DNA from: Carnegiea gigantea
Taxonomy: Eukaryota; Streptophyta; Magnoliopsida; Caryophyllales; Cactaceae
NCBI GenBank assembly: GCA_029747015.1
Contig: JAKOGI010001578.1
Location: 75,001 to 139,000, forward strand
DNA length: 64,000 nt
Reading direction: 5' to 3'
Part shown: positions 30,115 through 42,763 of the stretch, piece after piece
Numbering within the stretch: the stretch's first letter is position 1
How the letters are laid out: every line of letters begins with the position of its first letter
Translations under genes and position numbers: made by a program
The notes under the pieces: generated by a model
What the model was told of the DNA's origin: nothing
Seen by the model: the letters and a program-made list of their open reading frames with translations, nothing else
The model's database searches: none

Positions 30115-33072
30115 TCAAGGGAAGTCGCTGACGTCTTGGCTTGCGTCGCTGTTAGAAGAAGTTTGTTCCTCCTCCTTTGTTCTTTCTTTTGAGTTGGCCT
30201 TAACCCCATGGCTAGTGAGAATTAGGATGCGCCTCTTTACTTTCAACAAGTCATCCACCTTCAGATACAAAGTGGAAACACGCTTCATGTGTGAAGGAAT
30301 TGAACTTTGGATTTCATTTAGTTTGTCAAGGCGGTTGAGCGCTGAATCCTTCTTTTGGGAAGGCGGTGAGTTTGATGACGTCTCGCCTATCTTGATTCTG
30401 GCAAAGACTGAGGGATTAGGCGGCTCACCCTTCTTCAACCTATGAAAGAAAAAGGCTTTGGGGTTTTTCCCTTTCCCAACTTTCTAAACACAGAAGGGCT
30501 GGGAAGGCATTGACACGACGTTGACGGATGCAACCTGTCGAACACCGACGCTTTTTGGGCTGGTCTTAGCATTGTGACCCTGATCATTAGCAACCTCGTC
30601 GGCTGCGATATATTGCGTGAGGGCTTGCTTATCCTTACGTCATCCCAAAATCCTTACGGGCTGGGGCGGTACGTAACTAAGACCAACTTTAGGCATTGCA
30701 ATGTTGCCCCCTTGACTTTGTATGACCCTTTGCGTGCTGTCAAATCCGTAGGGGTTAGCTTCGATCTCATGCCCCAAAGATGTCGGCTGGCTGAAGTCAT
30801 AGCTGAACCTCTTCATTAACTTGTGTGCATTAGGATCAAAACCGTCGCTGATGCGTATTTTTAACAGCTCACTTTCTTCTTAGAGCGAGCCTTTAGAAAA
30901 AGCAACAAAACCAGGGTGAAAAGCCTTGGCCAATTTACTTGGGTTTGCCCTATGAACTAGAAGCACACCCTTTTCTTTAAGAACACGCCAGCTTGCTTCA
31001 TTGAAGTTGCGTTCAATCTTGGTTGCACTTTTAAGATTTGTACATTCGCAAAAGACTGGCACCGCTGGATTTGCCGTGACATTTACTTGCTTGACGGACG
31101 AGACTGAAATTGTCTTCTCAATCTTTTCTTTCTGTTGTTGTTGTGACTTGATGCAACCATCACCACTTTCTTCAAGAGGGACATTTAGCTCTTCATTTGT
31201 TTCGTCGTCGTCAAATTCGAAACATGAGGTTGTGTAGACAGCCGCACTATCAAAGAAACTCCTCGTGAAGTATTCTCCTGAGGCCTCTGGTGCTTTAGTG
31301 AGATCTATTTCAGAATCTAACTCATTAACCTCTTGCACTATGATGTGGGTAACTTCTGCCATTTCATTCAAATCTAAAATGATTCTTCCTTCCTTAGCCA
31401 GTTGCATGATGCGCTCCTTAAGTGTAACGTACTTTTTAAGGGGGTGACTAACGATTCTATGGTACCGACAGTGTTTGGGGTCGATGGTCCTCCCAACTTT
31501 CTCTAGACGCTTTGGCTCGGGCAATTTGATGACACCATTCTCGAGCAAGTTATCTAGCATACCTGACAAATCAGAATCAGGAAATGGATACTTCTTTTCT
31601 TGAAACTCTTTTAGTGTGGGATGTTTCTTTGTTGCAATCTTGAACGACAAGCTCTTCTTGCCCGCTAGTTTTGGCTTTCCCATGATGCGAATTGCCTGAC
31701 TTGTAGAGATGGACATTGCTTCTTTGGTCATGCCCTTAGAAAAGTAAACATTCTTCTCGAATTCAACTTTGTCCTTCTTTGATTCAGTAGAATAGAAGGA
31801 GTTGGCACAATGATTAGTTATCGTCACCTCCATGTCATGCGCCTTGGTCGCCAATTCTTGAAAATTCCTAGGTTTGCTCATTCGTAGTGACGTACAGCAA
31901 GTCCCAGTGCATGCCTTGGGTGCACATTTTGACAGCAGACGCTTTAGACAGCCGATCCTTCCACTAGAGGCTAAGTGCGCACCAGCAGTTGATGCAGTCA
32001 AGAACTGGCTCATCTTTCCACTGTTTTGTATTTGTCATCTTAGTCATGCTGACAACGCGCTGAGTGCTGTAGAACTGTTAAGGAACTCTTGCTCCATTTG
32101 TTCCCAGTTGTCAATGGACTCAGGTTCTAAATCGGTATACCAATCAAAGGCAATACCTTTCAATGTCCTGATGAACTGTTTCACCATAAGGTCGCCGTCA
32201 GTCCTAGCATTGTTGCATGTCTCAATGAAGTGTGCATCATATTGTTTTGGATTGCCTTTCCCATCAAATTGTTGGAATTTAGAGGGTTGGTAACCGTGGG
32301 GCATGCAAAGATCATCAATCCTCTTACTGTAAGGCTTAGTGTATAGGTGAGTTCTGCGCGAACCTTCACCTAGCTGCACCTTAACAGTATTTGCTATCAA
32401 GTTTTGGATTTGCTCAATGGTCATTGATTCAGAGGACTTGACATGTTTAGAGGTAGCGCCTTTCTTTGACTGCTTCTCGCTGTTAGAAGGCTCGGTGTGG
32501 ATGGACATTTTCTCTGAATCCTCACTTTCTGAGTCCCTTGTAGAAGATTGAGCTAGCCGTTTTTCTAACTTCCTGGTCAACTTAGCAATCCTTTCTTCCT
32601 GAAGCTTAATGCGAGCTTCCTTTTCTTCGTTGTCCCTGGTGAGTTTTTCTAGGATGGCCTTCATGTTAGCCATCTCCTATTTCAGAGTGATTGTGCCTGT
32701 CATCATGGCTGGCATGACAATAGTTTTGGAGAACTTAACTTCAGTCTCTGACATGCGCGCCCCCTTTGGAGAGGGCGAAGAAGAGTCACTGCTGTCGTAG
32801 TCTTCAACCTCATAGACTGGAGATTGAAGCTGGAGGTTTCGAATTTCATCCATCCTAGAGGGCGCATTTTGCTGCGTCTTCAAGTCTTGGAGTTTGGATG
32901 GGGGCGACGCAGTTTGCTTAGGAGCGATCGGTGCAACAGCTTTCGTTATGCTCCTGGTCTTCATTGTGTGCGCATGCGTACTAGAAGTGACGCTCGCTCC
33001 ACATGATATGTGCGAAAGAGATCCTATGTTCTTCTTCTTCGAAGCTTGTGAGACAACATTCTTTGTAGCCAT
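30115..33072 (-). pseudogene. Ty3-type gag of the gag-only element
   Basis: The start Met is at 33072 (MATKNVVSQ). The order is a Ser-rich N-terminus, acidic YEVEDYDSSDSSSPSP, a TAG stop at 32674-32676, a coiled coil (MANMKAILEKLTRDNEEKEARIK region, about 32,580-32,673), and the conserved capsid core (KFQQFDGKGNPKQYDAHFIE, LKGIAFDWYTDLEP, WEQMEQEFLN). A 1-base deletion near 32,073-32,080 shifts the frame. The match resumes with FQELATKAHDMEVTI (about 31,850), then the long C-terminal part HCRYHRIVSHPLKKYVTLKERIM and a tail with MKRVSTLYLKVDD (about 30,270). This is the gag region common in plant Ty3 elements. Several stops follow 30,880. No protease or RT follows it. Confidence 0.82.
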
Positions 33073-33149
33073 GTCTTTGTTGAAGATGATGTTCTTGTAA
33101 CTTGAAAGTCTTGGTCTTTTAGGAGAAAGAAATGAGAGGTAGAGATATC

Positions 33150-33168
33150 CCACTGAGCGTGCCAAATT
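33150..33168 (-). promoter_or_regulatory. Likely primer-binding site of the gag-only element
   Basis: On the minus strand TTGGCACGCTCAGTGGGA lies next to the right (5') LTR. The TGGCA start fits a tRNA 3' end (TGCCA), but I did not identify which tRNA. Confidence 0.55.
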
Positions 33169-33169
33169 T

Positions 33170-33914
33170 TGCAATCGCAAAATTACAAAGATTGAATTTT
33201 TATATATTTGATTTGAATGAATTGAATACAATCTCTATAAATACAAAATCCTCCGAGTCTCTCTCCTTTGAGGATGGATTTTTCAACCTTTGAAACAATG
33301 GGGGTGGGGACCTATTTATAGGAAAGCCTCCCCCTTGTAAGTCAAGATGGGCTTTGACTTGGGTTTTAGGCTTTAACCTGGATTTTGGGCCTTCCAATCA
33401 CGCTTTACCCTAGACTGATTTGACTTTCGTTTGTTTAACTTTAACTTTAACTTTGACTTAAGATTCTCCCGAACTTGGACCGAACATTGACTTGGAAGTT
33501 GCCTCATGCTTTGACCGGATGTTGACTTGAGAGTCGTTTTGACGTTTGACTTGTGAGTTAGTGTAGGTCTTGACCTTTGACTTTGGCCTTTGACTTTCAC
33601 TTTCACTTTCACTTTGAGCTGGTTTCAGCCGCGCTTTGACTTGGACATCGTTCGGACTTTAGGTCCTGTCTTGACTTAGTAATCGTCTTGAGCTTCGATT
33701 TGACCTTTGACTTGACTTTTGACTGAGCTTGGACTTGAAAGTCATTTGGGCTTCATCTTGGGCTTAACTTGTGAGTCTTTTGGGCCTGACTTGTGAGTCT
33801 TTTGGGCTTGACTTGTTAGTCTTTGGGCCCAATTGAAATTAATTAAAAGGGTTGGCCCAATTAATTAATTTAATTTAATTTTGGTACGGCACGAATAAAT
33901 TTTTGGTGCCTACA
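33170..33914 (-). repeat. Right LTR (5' LTR in element sense), TATA box and TTGAC array
   Basis: 745 bp, homologous to 9375-10109, with several indels and many substitutions. A TATA-like CTATTTATAG (33312-33321) on the minus sense would be the promoter for gag. TTGAC repeats are again dense between about 33,350 and 33,800. Confidence 0.87.
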
Positions 33915-33919
33915 ATGTT

Positions 33920-35832
33920 GTCCTTGACACAAAAAGCAGAATCAGAAAATTGAACATGACAATTGTTCTCACGACACAAACGACGCACAGAAAGCATTTT
34001 ATGTTTGAGTTGAGGAACATGCAGAACAGAATGCAGGGTAAGCGGCCTGTCATGAGTCTGAATACTGATGGTTCCAGTGTTAGCAATAGGCAATAATTGA
34101 CCATTACTAACTTCAACTTGAAGAGAACCTAAGTAAGGAGTTTTAGAAGATAATATACCTTCGTCAGGAGTAATGTGGGACGCCGCAGCAGAGTCTGGAT
34201 ACCAGAGGGTTTCACTAGGCTCCGCAGGCATAAAACTAGCCATGACAGGAAAAGTGCTAGTGGGGCGCGGTTGGCAGCAAATTGAATAGACAGCAGCAGT
34301 ATGACCGAGGGAATGGCAAATCTGACAAATAACATTAGGACCAGAACCCAACACCCCCTCAAACATTTCATCACCTGCAGATAAGGAATTAGTAGCCAAA
34401 GCAGAAGTACATTGAATATTTAGCAATGACAAGTCCAAATTACATAAAACAGAACCTGTAGGCATACCCCTAGTGCTAGAGGTCATTTGAGAAGTCTGCT
34501 TGTTGGAATTGTTCTTCCCTTTGTTATTGTTTTTGTTGTTCCTACTATGATTGTTCCGATTATTCTTTCTGCGGCCTTGATTGGATGCACCAGTTTGCGA
34601 ATGAGTGGCAACCTCTCCTTGAGTCACATTACTGACAAAGGCAGGATGAGTCAAGGACCCATTAGTATGTCGCCATAAAAAGTGATGCGTTGCTCATGAA
34701 TCAGCAACATATTCCAAACGTCATCAAATGTAAGAATGCCAGGCATATGAGTGAGTGTATCAACAAAACCATCGTAATCAGAATCCAAAGTATTGAGAGT
34801 ATATCAGACTAGGTCCATGTCAGAAACAGCAGATTGAATAGCAGCAAGAGAGTCTGCAATGTTTTTGACACCCCGAAGAAACTCATCCATAGGTTGATTC
34901 TCAAGCTTTTCGAGATTCATTAAGAGACGCTTCAAATCCATAGCATGCGCCAGTCTAGCAGAATTGAAGCGCGATTCAAGACGTTGCCAAATTGTGATAC
35001 AATGAGGTAAGTCTCGAACTTCTGTCAGATGGTCTTTAGAAATAGTGGCAAACAACAAGGCACAAATCAACTGATCTAACCGAATCCACAATGTAAACGC
35101 AGGAATCGGTTGAGGTGTTTTAGAGGACGGAAAAATATGAGACGATGGTTGATTAATTCTCCCATCAATGAACCCACGCAATTGATGCATGACAAGAAAC
35201 GATAAAAATTGCATTTTCTAGGACAAAAAATCATCAACACGTTCAAGGACCGTGGTCACAAACATTTTAATATTGATCGTCCATAGGCTCGGGTTAACAA
35301 GAGGCAACCCGAGAAGAAGATTGGGACCCACAGTCCAAGTGGGGTCACCAAGAAGGCCACTTGGGAATGCTACTGTGGATGGCACGCCAAAACCGAAAGA
35401 GACACCAGGAGAGGGCGGCACCCAGGTTGTGGTCAGCGGCACAAACATACTGTGGGCAACAGTAGGCGACGGATGGTGCATCCAGCCAGGTTAGGGCCCA
35501 AGATGAACTGCCAGCGAGGAGGCAAACAGAACATCGGGCAGGGTTGGCCCGAGGTGCAACAGAACGGTAGAGTGAGAAGAAGGCGGTGCGGAAGGTGGTT
35601 ACGTGAACCCAAGCGATGGTTGCGTGAACCCAAGCAGTGCCGACACCGAAGATGCGTCGACCCGTGGGGACCCAGCGTCGTAAAGAGAAGAAGGAGTGTC
35701 ACCCGCGGCCATGGCTGGTGCGATGGCGCTGATGTGCTAGGGTTTGAGCCGGCTAGAGTTCACGAAACAGGGAAGAACGAATTAGGGATTTTGATTGATT
35801 TTTTTTGGTTAAAAAAATTCAAGAATCAGTTC
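33920..35832 (-). pseudogene. Ty1/copia gag and protease, right half of the split element
   Basis: Leftward from about 35,490: a Pro-rich N-terminus, then NIKMFVTTVLERVDDFLS-stop, the gag core (34804-35214: FLVMHQLRGFIDG, WIRLDQLICALLFATI, MDLKRLLMNLEKLENQPMDEFLRGVKNIADSL), a continuation after a stop (LDSDYDGFVDTLTHMP), an Asn/Lys/Gly-rich stretch, a degenerate zinc knuckle (CQICHSLGHTAAVYS) and the protease site YPDSAAASHITPD (about 34,180), where copia elements have DSGA. It ends at the insertion point 33919 and continues at 9369. Multiple stops make it a pseudogene. Confidence 0.82.
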
Positions 35833-35844
35833 GCTCTGATACCA
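35833..35844 (-). promoter_or_regulatory. Copia primer-binding site (initiator tRNA-Met)
   Basis: On the minus strand this reads TGGTATCAGAGC exactly, the standard copia primer-binding site. It fixes the 5' end of the split copia element. Confidence 0.88.
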
Positions 35845-35846
35845 TA

Positions 35847-35947
35847 TGAGGTTTTAGAAGTATTTGGCTCACCCAATCTAGGAGCCAGGCACTCATTATA
35901 TAAAAGTAAAGATACAATCAATTTACAACTTAGTCCCTATCCGCTAT
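35847..35947 (-). repeat. Truncated 5' LTR of the split copia element
   Basis: About 100 bp remain next to the primer-binding site, with a TATATAA-like motif near 35,884. It stops where homology between the two segmental copies begins, so the LTR was cut at that breakpoint. Confidence 0.6.
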
Positions 35948-37129
35948 TATATATGTTTATTTGAGTTTCACTGTATTAGATGACACTTAAAAAAATGGTG
36001 TATCATTAATATTTTATATAGAATTGCAACTATGCATTAATATTTTCCTTATAAATGTTGTTAAAATGACTATAAAACCACAAACATTTAGTAGTAATAA
36101 TGACGATGATAAAATTATGTGTTAGAAAGAAAAACGTTTGATGGTTACAATATATGGCTAAATTTCATCAAAGATTTTTGTTGATCGGTCATATAGCATA
36201 TCAACCAGGAGTTCCATCAACAACAACTACAAGGACTTCGTTCACTGATCTTCTGACGTAGTAAGAGGTGATGTCCTAGTGGGTCACATACTCACATCTG
36301 GATTGGATGGACCAGACTAGAGCTCGTAATATCAAAATATCTAGACTAAAGACTGAAACGGGGACAATGTTCTAGGACTAGAACCAGCTTGATCAAACCT
36401 TGTATTACACTAGACCTATTTCGTTTTAATTTAAAGTTAAGCCTGGGTCAATCGAGTACAATATAGCCTATTGCATATAACCATGTGATATATCATTATG
36501 TCGATCATTAGAGATGTACTATAAGCACCCTCTGTAGTATTCCATCATTATTAAGTGTGAAAAAGATAACATAAATGTATGCTTATTGTATAAAAATACT
36601 ATCAAATAAAACAGTTTTTTTACAAAAGGTTAGTAACTTTAAGCACCCTAAGCAGTGGGGATGGTCCATGAGTCACAACGAGAATACCATTGTTTTTTAA
36701 AAAAAAAAATAGTTTATTGTATAGTCTAGGGCCACGGGGGTGAGGAATGAAGCAGCCTAAAGAAGAAAGATGAATTTTTCTTTCGGTCCGAGTTCGGTTT
36801 ATTTCGCATTTTAGATCGGTTCATATCAAATTCAAAAATCTCAGCCTTTCTTGACCAACGACTGGATCTGTTAGCTGTCACTCCGATTTTCATTCCAATA
36901 TGTGGTTTCATTCCTTCCTTCTCTCCTCCAAGCCTTCCATCATCAGTGGTGTATAGTCCCCTTATTAAAAATTTAATAAAAAGAGTTCATGTAACATCTC
37001 CAACTAATTGAAACTTCAAATTTCAGTTATTGGATTAATCTGTTCAAAGTCATGTAAATTTCATTCCGAATCAATGTCCAAATCTGCATCGTGGGTATTC
37101 CATCTAGACGTAGTGTGGAGGGGCAAATG
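35948..37129. other. Noncoding 5' part of copy A
   Basis: No gene recognised. It aligns with 51446-53180 apart from the extra sequence in copy B at 51937-52115 and 52611-52980. Confidence 0.6.
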
Positions 37130-38054
37130 CAGTGGCGGATCTAGAGCATTTGGCTAGAGGTGTCCATCTATTAAAACTAATACAATTCATGGAATGTCTA
37201 CCTTTCTAGCAATATTGCACCACCATTATTGTTATGTATAAAAATTGAATATGGCTTAACAAGTGCTATAAAATTATAAAGTATGATTAAAATGATTCAG
37301 TAATTAGAATAAACATAATGAGACGTAATAGAATTCCGTACACACCATATATATGCTGTTATACACATAAGTCAAATATAGCGTGTATCTATAATAGTTT
37401 TAGTAACTGCACAAAACTAAAAATTGAGCATAAACGAAGAAGATGTTAGTGACTCATTCATCAAATTTACATAGTACAAAATTAACAAGAATAGCTAGTA
37501 AATTAGTGATAATATATTAGTTATATTAAAATATCTCATATAACAATCCTTTTTTTTTTCCCCTCCTCTTATAAAATACAGAGTTAGTATCCAATACATA
37601 GTCTAAAAAATATAACCTATTTTGTCATTTACTTTGGACTTTGGATTACATAAATTTTCATAATATTACGTTTGTATTGATGAATCGTTGAAATACTTTA
37701 TATAGGTGTTTGTTGAGACATAACAAAGCAATAAGATCTAATGACAAGTGTGAGAGACAAGAAGGAATTTTGATTTCTCTATTAGCATGCAAAAGAGAGA
37801 GAGAGACCCCTTGTACTGCATAAAAGTCAAATTTGACATAAAAAATTAGGGTAGTTTGTCAGTTTTCAATAAAATAATACAAATGGGCCTACTTGTCTTT
37901 TGGACTCTCATTATGATACATCCAAATATTTTTATAGGGGTGTACAATTATGTTCTTAGTAAAGGAAAACCTTGGGCCTGATAAGGGTACCAAAGAGGTT
38001 TTTGGGTTAGGGGTGTCCATGGACACCCCTAACTTACTCATAGATCCGCCCATG
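37130..38054. mobile_element. hAT-like non-autonomous DNA element in copy A
   Basis: The 925-bp insertion is absent from copy B. The ends are CAGTGGCGGATCTA and, inverted, CATGGGCGGATCTA. Flanking 8-bp direct repeats are GGCAAATG (37122-37129) and GTCAACTG (38055-38062). The empty site in copy B near 53,189 reads GTCAAATG, showing that each flank has one change. An 8-bp TSD is typical of hAT elements. No transposase frame is present. Confidence 0.82.
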
Positions 38055-38735
38055 GTCAACTGTAACAAGTATTGCAAATACTGACTGTCATACTACTCTA
38101 CAGTAAAGAAGCATATGAAACATTTTGCTTTTTTTTTTTAAATCCTAACTCAAAAGTATTCCCTAAAGTGACTTCACTATGTGTTCAGAAAATAGACAAT
38201 GTAAATTTCATCAACTTTTGCAAATCTTTTTTATCCCAATTTTGATAAAGCATTAAAGCTCTTGCAATCTTGATGTCATCTATTCACTAGTGAACATCAT
38301 AAAACTAACATGTATCTGATTAATCAACCAAACCAACCTAAAAACTAATCTATATTTGCTTAATCAGCCCAAACAACCCTAAATTAAACCCGAGATTAGC
38401 ATAGTATAAGTGAACCATTTTGGTGGGTCTTAAAGCCCAAGTAACAAACCATCAGAATTCTGCAGCCTAAAAACATATTGGACAGAACCAGAACATCAGG
38501 GATACACATTATCATCAAAATAAGCATTTCAACTCCAGAAATCACATAGCTCTCAGACTATCAGAAACAGTAAAATATGTCAGAGAGTTTACAGGCTATA
38601 CCAGAACTATATAGCCACTTATTCAACACATTGTCCTTAATCTGATATCGGAGGCTCTTACATTAAGACCTCCCAAACCATAAGATATATATCTGTCAGC
38701 AAACTGCAAAGAAGAAAAAAGGCCTCCGGCTTAAT

Positions 38736-41153
38736 TTGAGCAACTGTTGGATGAAGAACATGATCTTGAGAGGTATCAACTGTAGTTTGAGGCACAAAAC
38801 GCCACATGGACACACCTGGGTTGTTCATGAAGGGCACCAGTTTAGCTCCAACAGGTTGATAAGGGATAGCTTAGGAAGCCGACATCGCAGTAGGATGGTA
38901 CTGGAAGCTGGGAAGATGAGCCCCCAAAGGTTTGATTCGCCTCTTGATATCCTCCTTGTCTGCCTTCATCCTTTGCTTTTCAGCTCGGAGTGCATTCTTC
39001 TCAGACTATATAAGGGAGAATAGCAAATTAATGTTAGCATGGTATATTTCGAAATTTTATACATAACCCTGCCACTTTTTTGAGGGGAGAGGGGTTGCAA
39101 GGAAAAATGCAAAACTAGCAAGCACGTTGTTTGATTCAAGTTTGGGTTGGAGTGATTCTGGGCCAGATCACATTCAAACTAATGGATCCTTGCAGAAGGT
39201 CATTTTTAAGTCAGTTCATTCCGATTTAGGTATGCTATCTTCTTGCCCAATAAGTTTATCTTGACAATACAAACAATATTGGGTGAGTTTGGATTCAGGT
39301 CAAAATCAAGTTTGCTTAACTACTGATCCAAAGCAAAGTAGGGCAATATGAGTTTGGCAATCCGATAATAGTCAATCTTGCGCAACATGTACCGCACACA
39401 CCACATCACACTTCAGAGATATCAAGAAGTATGCAACCTTAATGCTTACATATGAATCAAAAAAGAGGAGTGCCTCTGAAAGACACAATAAACATGTGAT
39501 ATGGAAGTATGATAAAATAGCGGCAGTAAAAGGGAAGAACCTCCAATTCATTGGTTTTTTCTTTTAACTTCACATTCTGCTCCTTCAACCTGCTGGTTTC
39601 TTCATGTAACGTGGTGATCATCCAAATAGCGTCAGACAGTATAGCAGTTTTATCACATTTTGGCATTGTTCCGGGCTCTAAAACAGCACTTAACTAAAGG
39701 AACCTTGCAAGAACATGTCGAAACAGGATTTTCAAAAAGGATATCAACATTCATTCCAAATCAAAAACAATTGCAGTTTAAGCATGCCTTTCATTCACTC
39801 GGTCTCTTCGCATTTTCTCACGGCAGGCTTTGGAACTAGGTCCAGTTGATCCACACCGAGCCCTACAGGACAGTAATGAAAAGTTACTTAGAAGACAACA
39901 ACTGAAACAATGAGCAACCACAAGAATATGAAGCGGCCGGCGAAGTTCAAATACACTAACATGAGTTAGAATTCATGAACCAGATAATTACAAATGACAA
40001 TGAATTTGAACAGTACTTTTTCGGGCAGCTCTCATCAGCACAGTCTTGGATGTGACACTGGAAGGATGAACGACATGAAAATCGATGCTATGATGCCACA
40101 AGAACATAAGGCAGAGACACCATACCAACTAAAAGTCTAGCCCAAATTAGGCATATCTATTCTATGTTACATGGACTTTCATTTCCCTCTCAAGTACCAA
40201 CAGTTTCTCAACGCTCGAATATGGTAGTCAACTGGCCTTTCCTATCCAGAAAATGATATCCGTAGTACCTTGTTATGCAAGAAGAAAAGGCAAGAAAGAC
40301 AAAATCCAATGCACAACCTCTTCATCTAGGACAATCATAGCTAACTTATGCTGCTTAAAAGGACAAGCAAAGCAGGGCAATTCAGTTGGTTTACATTCTT
40401 AAAATGTATATCAACACCACCCTCCCCCCCCTTCCCCTGACCGCCTATATTTGGATCTCCCCATACCCCATGAAAGCGGAACCCTCATAGTGAGTTGTTA
40501 TTGTTGTAACAACCCCACCCTCCCACCCCTCCCCCACCCCCAGCGGGGTCCCTTTAACTTTTCCTTGAAATCCACCAAGATGAGGAGGGTAATGGTATAT
40601 AATAGGGTTGGGCAAGGGGTCAGATTCCTACTGGCCAACCAGGTCGGCCCATTTAAAATAAGATCACTAAAGAGTCGGATGAATAACAGGCCGACCACCA
40701 TATACTCAATGTTTGGGGTTGGGGGGGGGGGGGGGGGGGGGGAGGGCACAGGATCTCATAATCAAACCGTGGCTCTTTGGGAAAAGATAGCAAGAATTCC
40801 ATCACAGGCCAGTGCCTCTTCACTCATATAACATTGAAATTTGCTGAGCAGCTGCAAAAGATCAACTGCTAATTCCTTTAGAACCCCATAACCATATATA
40901 GTACAATCTAAAGTTAGCTGTTTTCCCCCTTAAACTGTGAGTGCGTAAACATGAACTCTGATGCTCTGAGAGACACAGACAAACAACCACAGAATTGATG
41001 AGTGAGAAGTGAGCAAACCAAGGAGAGGCAAAGCATGGCAAAGATCCAAGAAGAGAAGCAGGCCAAGGGATGTCAGAATCCAAAGAGAACGAGCCATTAC
41101 GCGCAAACTCCAGAAGGCAGCAAACCATCCTCTTGAATTTCGTGAGATGCCAT
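38736..41153 (-). pseudogene. bHLH transcription factor pseudogene (ILR3/bHLH105-like), copy A
   Basis: The five exons correspond to the copy B gene: 41019-41153, 40017-40057, 39788-39862, 39541-39703, 38736-39005. Compared with B: exon 1 has a 17-bp and a 9-bp deletion, so the original ATG (41151-41153) reaches a stop quickly. Exon 2 lacks 1 bp and its last base before the GT donor is A instead of G. Exon 4 has GAG changed to TAG at 39694-39696. Exon 5 has a TAA at 38871-38873. The final stop TAA is CAA (38736-38738). An ATG created by the 17-bp deletion could start a short frame but the exon 2 frameshift still abolishes the bHLH domain. Confidence 0.9.
40721..40742 (+). repeat. Poly-G tract (22 G) in bHLH intron 1, copy A
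   Basis: An uninterrupted run of 22 G. The matching place in copy B has T9 followed by G11 (55841-55860), so it is highly unstable. Confidence 0.9.
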
Positions 41154-42763
41154 TTCTTAATTTCTTATTCTTTAATGGCGATGGGAATTTGCTAGAATCC
41201 CTCTGAAGAATCTCCGGCGTCTTATGGCCGCTAAAATTTCCACTTTTTCTTCCTTCTGATGTTCAAGTTTATGGGTAGGAGAAGAAGCACAAGAAAAGGA
41301 GTGAAAAGAGGAAGAAGAATTGAAATATCAGGGCAACTGAAGGTTAATTATTGTGTGTGGCTTTATGTACGAAAAAGGGAGGGAATGAATATATTATCAA
41401 GAAAGTGCAAACAAGAAGAATGGTGAGAATTGAGGAATTTAAACTTGGGAAAGATATAGATTTGGCTCAATAAGTTGGGTCAAAATCCAGCTCAAGTAGG
41501 ATTACTTCATTCTTTTGCTTCTGCTTCAAGCAATACATGAGTTAATAGTCCTTTGAATGTGTCACTACCGAACCAAATTAACTACTCCATGTAACTTTGG
41601 ATCAAATTGTTTTTGTACTCAGAATAAGAATCCAGACTATAGAACCCCACCTAGGTGAAGTGTGGGGACTTCTATACAATAATTTCTCCCCTAAATTTTT
41701 AACTGTACATGCTGGTTTCCTCAAAACTGATAATGAAAAACTATCGACTCTCTATGACTCTATAACAAAGAAAACTGAGACCAATTTTGAAAAATATTTT
41801 GTTGTGACTACTATAATCTAAGTTGAAAAAATTGTCCAAAATATCTTTTTACGCTGTTGTAATTCTGTGCCATCTTTAAATTCATAATAATTGAGTTTCG
41901 ATTAAAAGTTGAAATTGTTAACTCAAATCTCATCAGATGTTTTGATCTAATAATTAAATATAGGTTCGTTTCACCAAAGCATAAGGGATTTTCTGAATCA
42001 GCCCTTAACGGCACAAACATTCAGGCTCTTGTTGCCACATGCATACCCCCTGACCAGTTATTCCCCGCACAATCCTTCGTCACTAGCAGCACATAACGTC
42101 AACATTCTCTTTTTCGATGGTAACTTAATTAGTACAGGCAAATGCAAAAAGAATCCTCATGAGATGAGTACAGATTTCAAGTTCACGTTCCCCAAAATGT
42201 GCACTTTTAGTTTAACAATGGCAAAAGTTTCCATGTGGGATGTCTGATTCATGCCCGTTGATGTATAACAGCAAGATGAAACTTCACCAGCACAATTGCA
42301 AACTAGCTCCCAATTTCACCGGTATTGTTGTATAACAGTAGCTTCTGGTAGATCTTAGAACAAGTTTCGATTGCAAACAGTGTTAGATCTTAAACCAAGT
42401 TTCGACTGCAAGTTGTACCATGAGAAACATAGAAGAATAATGCTGAATTAACAATCTTCGACAAAGAATACAATGAGATATACAAAGATGTGCCCCCATA
42501 CTAGAAATTTTGGATCTATCATCGACATTGTGTGAAGTAATGATACAGAAGCATAAAAATTATGCCATTCCGGGTCTGCTAAGCTTCAACGTATGTGTAT
42601 TGAACAATTTCTAGAAAGAATTGCAAGGGTATTGCCACAATTTTACTCAACAAAAACATCCTCTATAAGGTCAACATACAAGGGATCAAGATATGTAAAG
42701 AAATTTACCCCCAAAAAAAAATGTTTACATCTGTTCATTTTACCAACCGTAGAAGCCTACTAA
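41154..42763. other. Intergenic region between bHLH and ALG14, copy A
   Basis: It holds the 5' flank of the bHLH pseudogene and the 3' flank of ALG14. No gene seen. It is collinear with 56308-58041 except that the SINE at 56749-56877 is absent here; the empty site near 41,570-41,595 is intact. Confidence 0.65.

Larger units (their letters stand above)
9375..33914 (-). mobile_element. Ty3-type gag-only (non-autonomous) LTR element, host of two further insertions
   Basis: The LTRs are at 9375-10109 and 33170-33914, with TSD GTGTT at 9370-9374 and ATGTT at 33915-33919 (one transition). The minus orientation follows from a polypurine tract beside the left LTR, a primer-binding-site-like sequence beside the right LTR, and gag near the right LTR. 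Without the nested elements (10996-15972 and 18498-30025) the element is about 8 kb: gag, then a long noncoding interior with two tandem-repeat arrays. No protease, RT or integrase remains, so it needs helper proteins. It interrupts a copia element, whose frame is continuous once it is removed. Confidence 0.85.
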
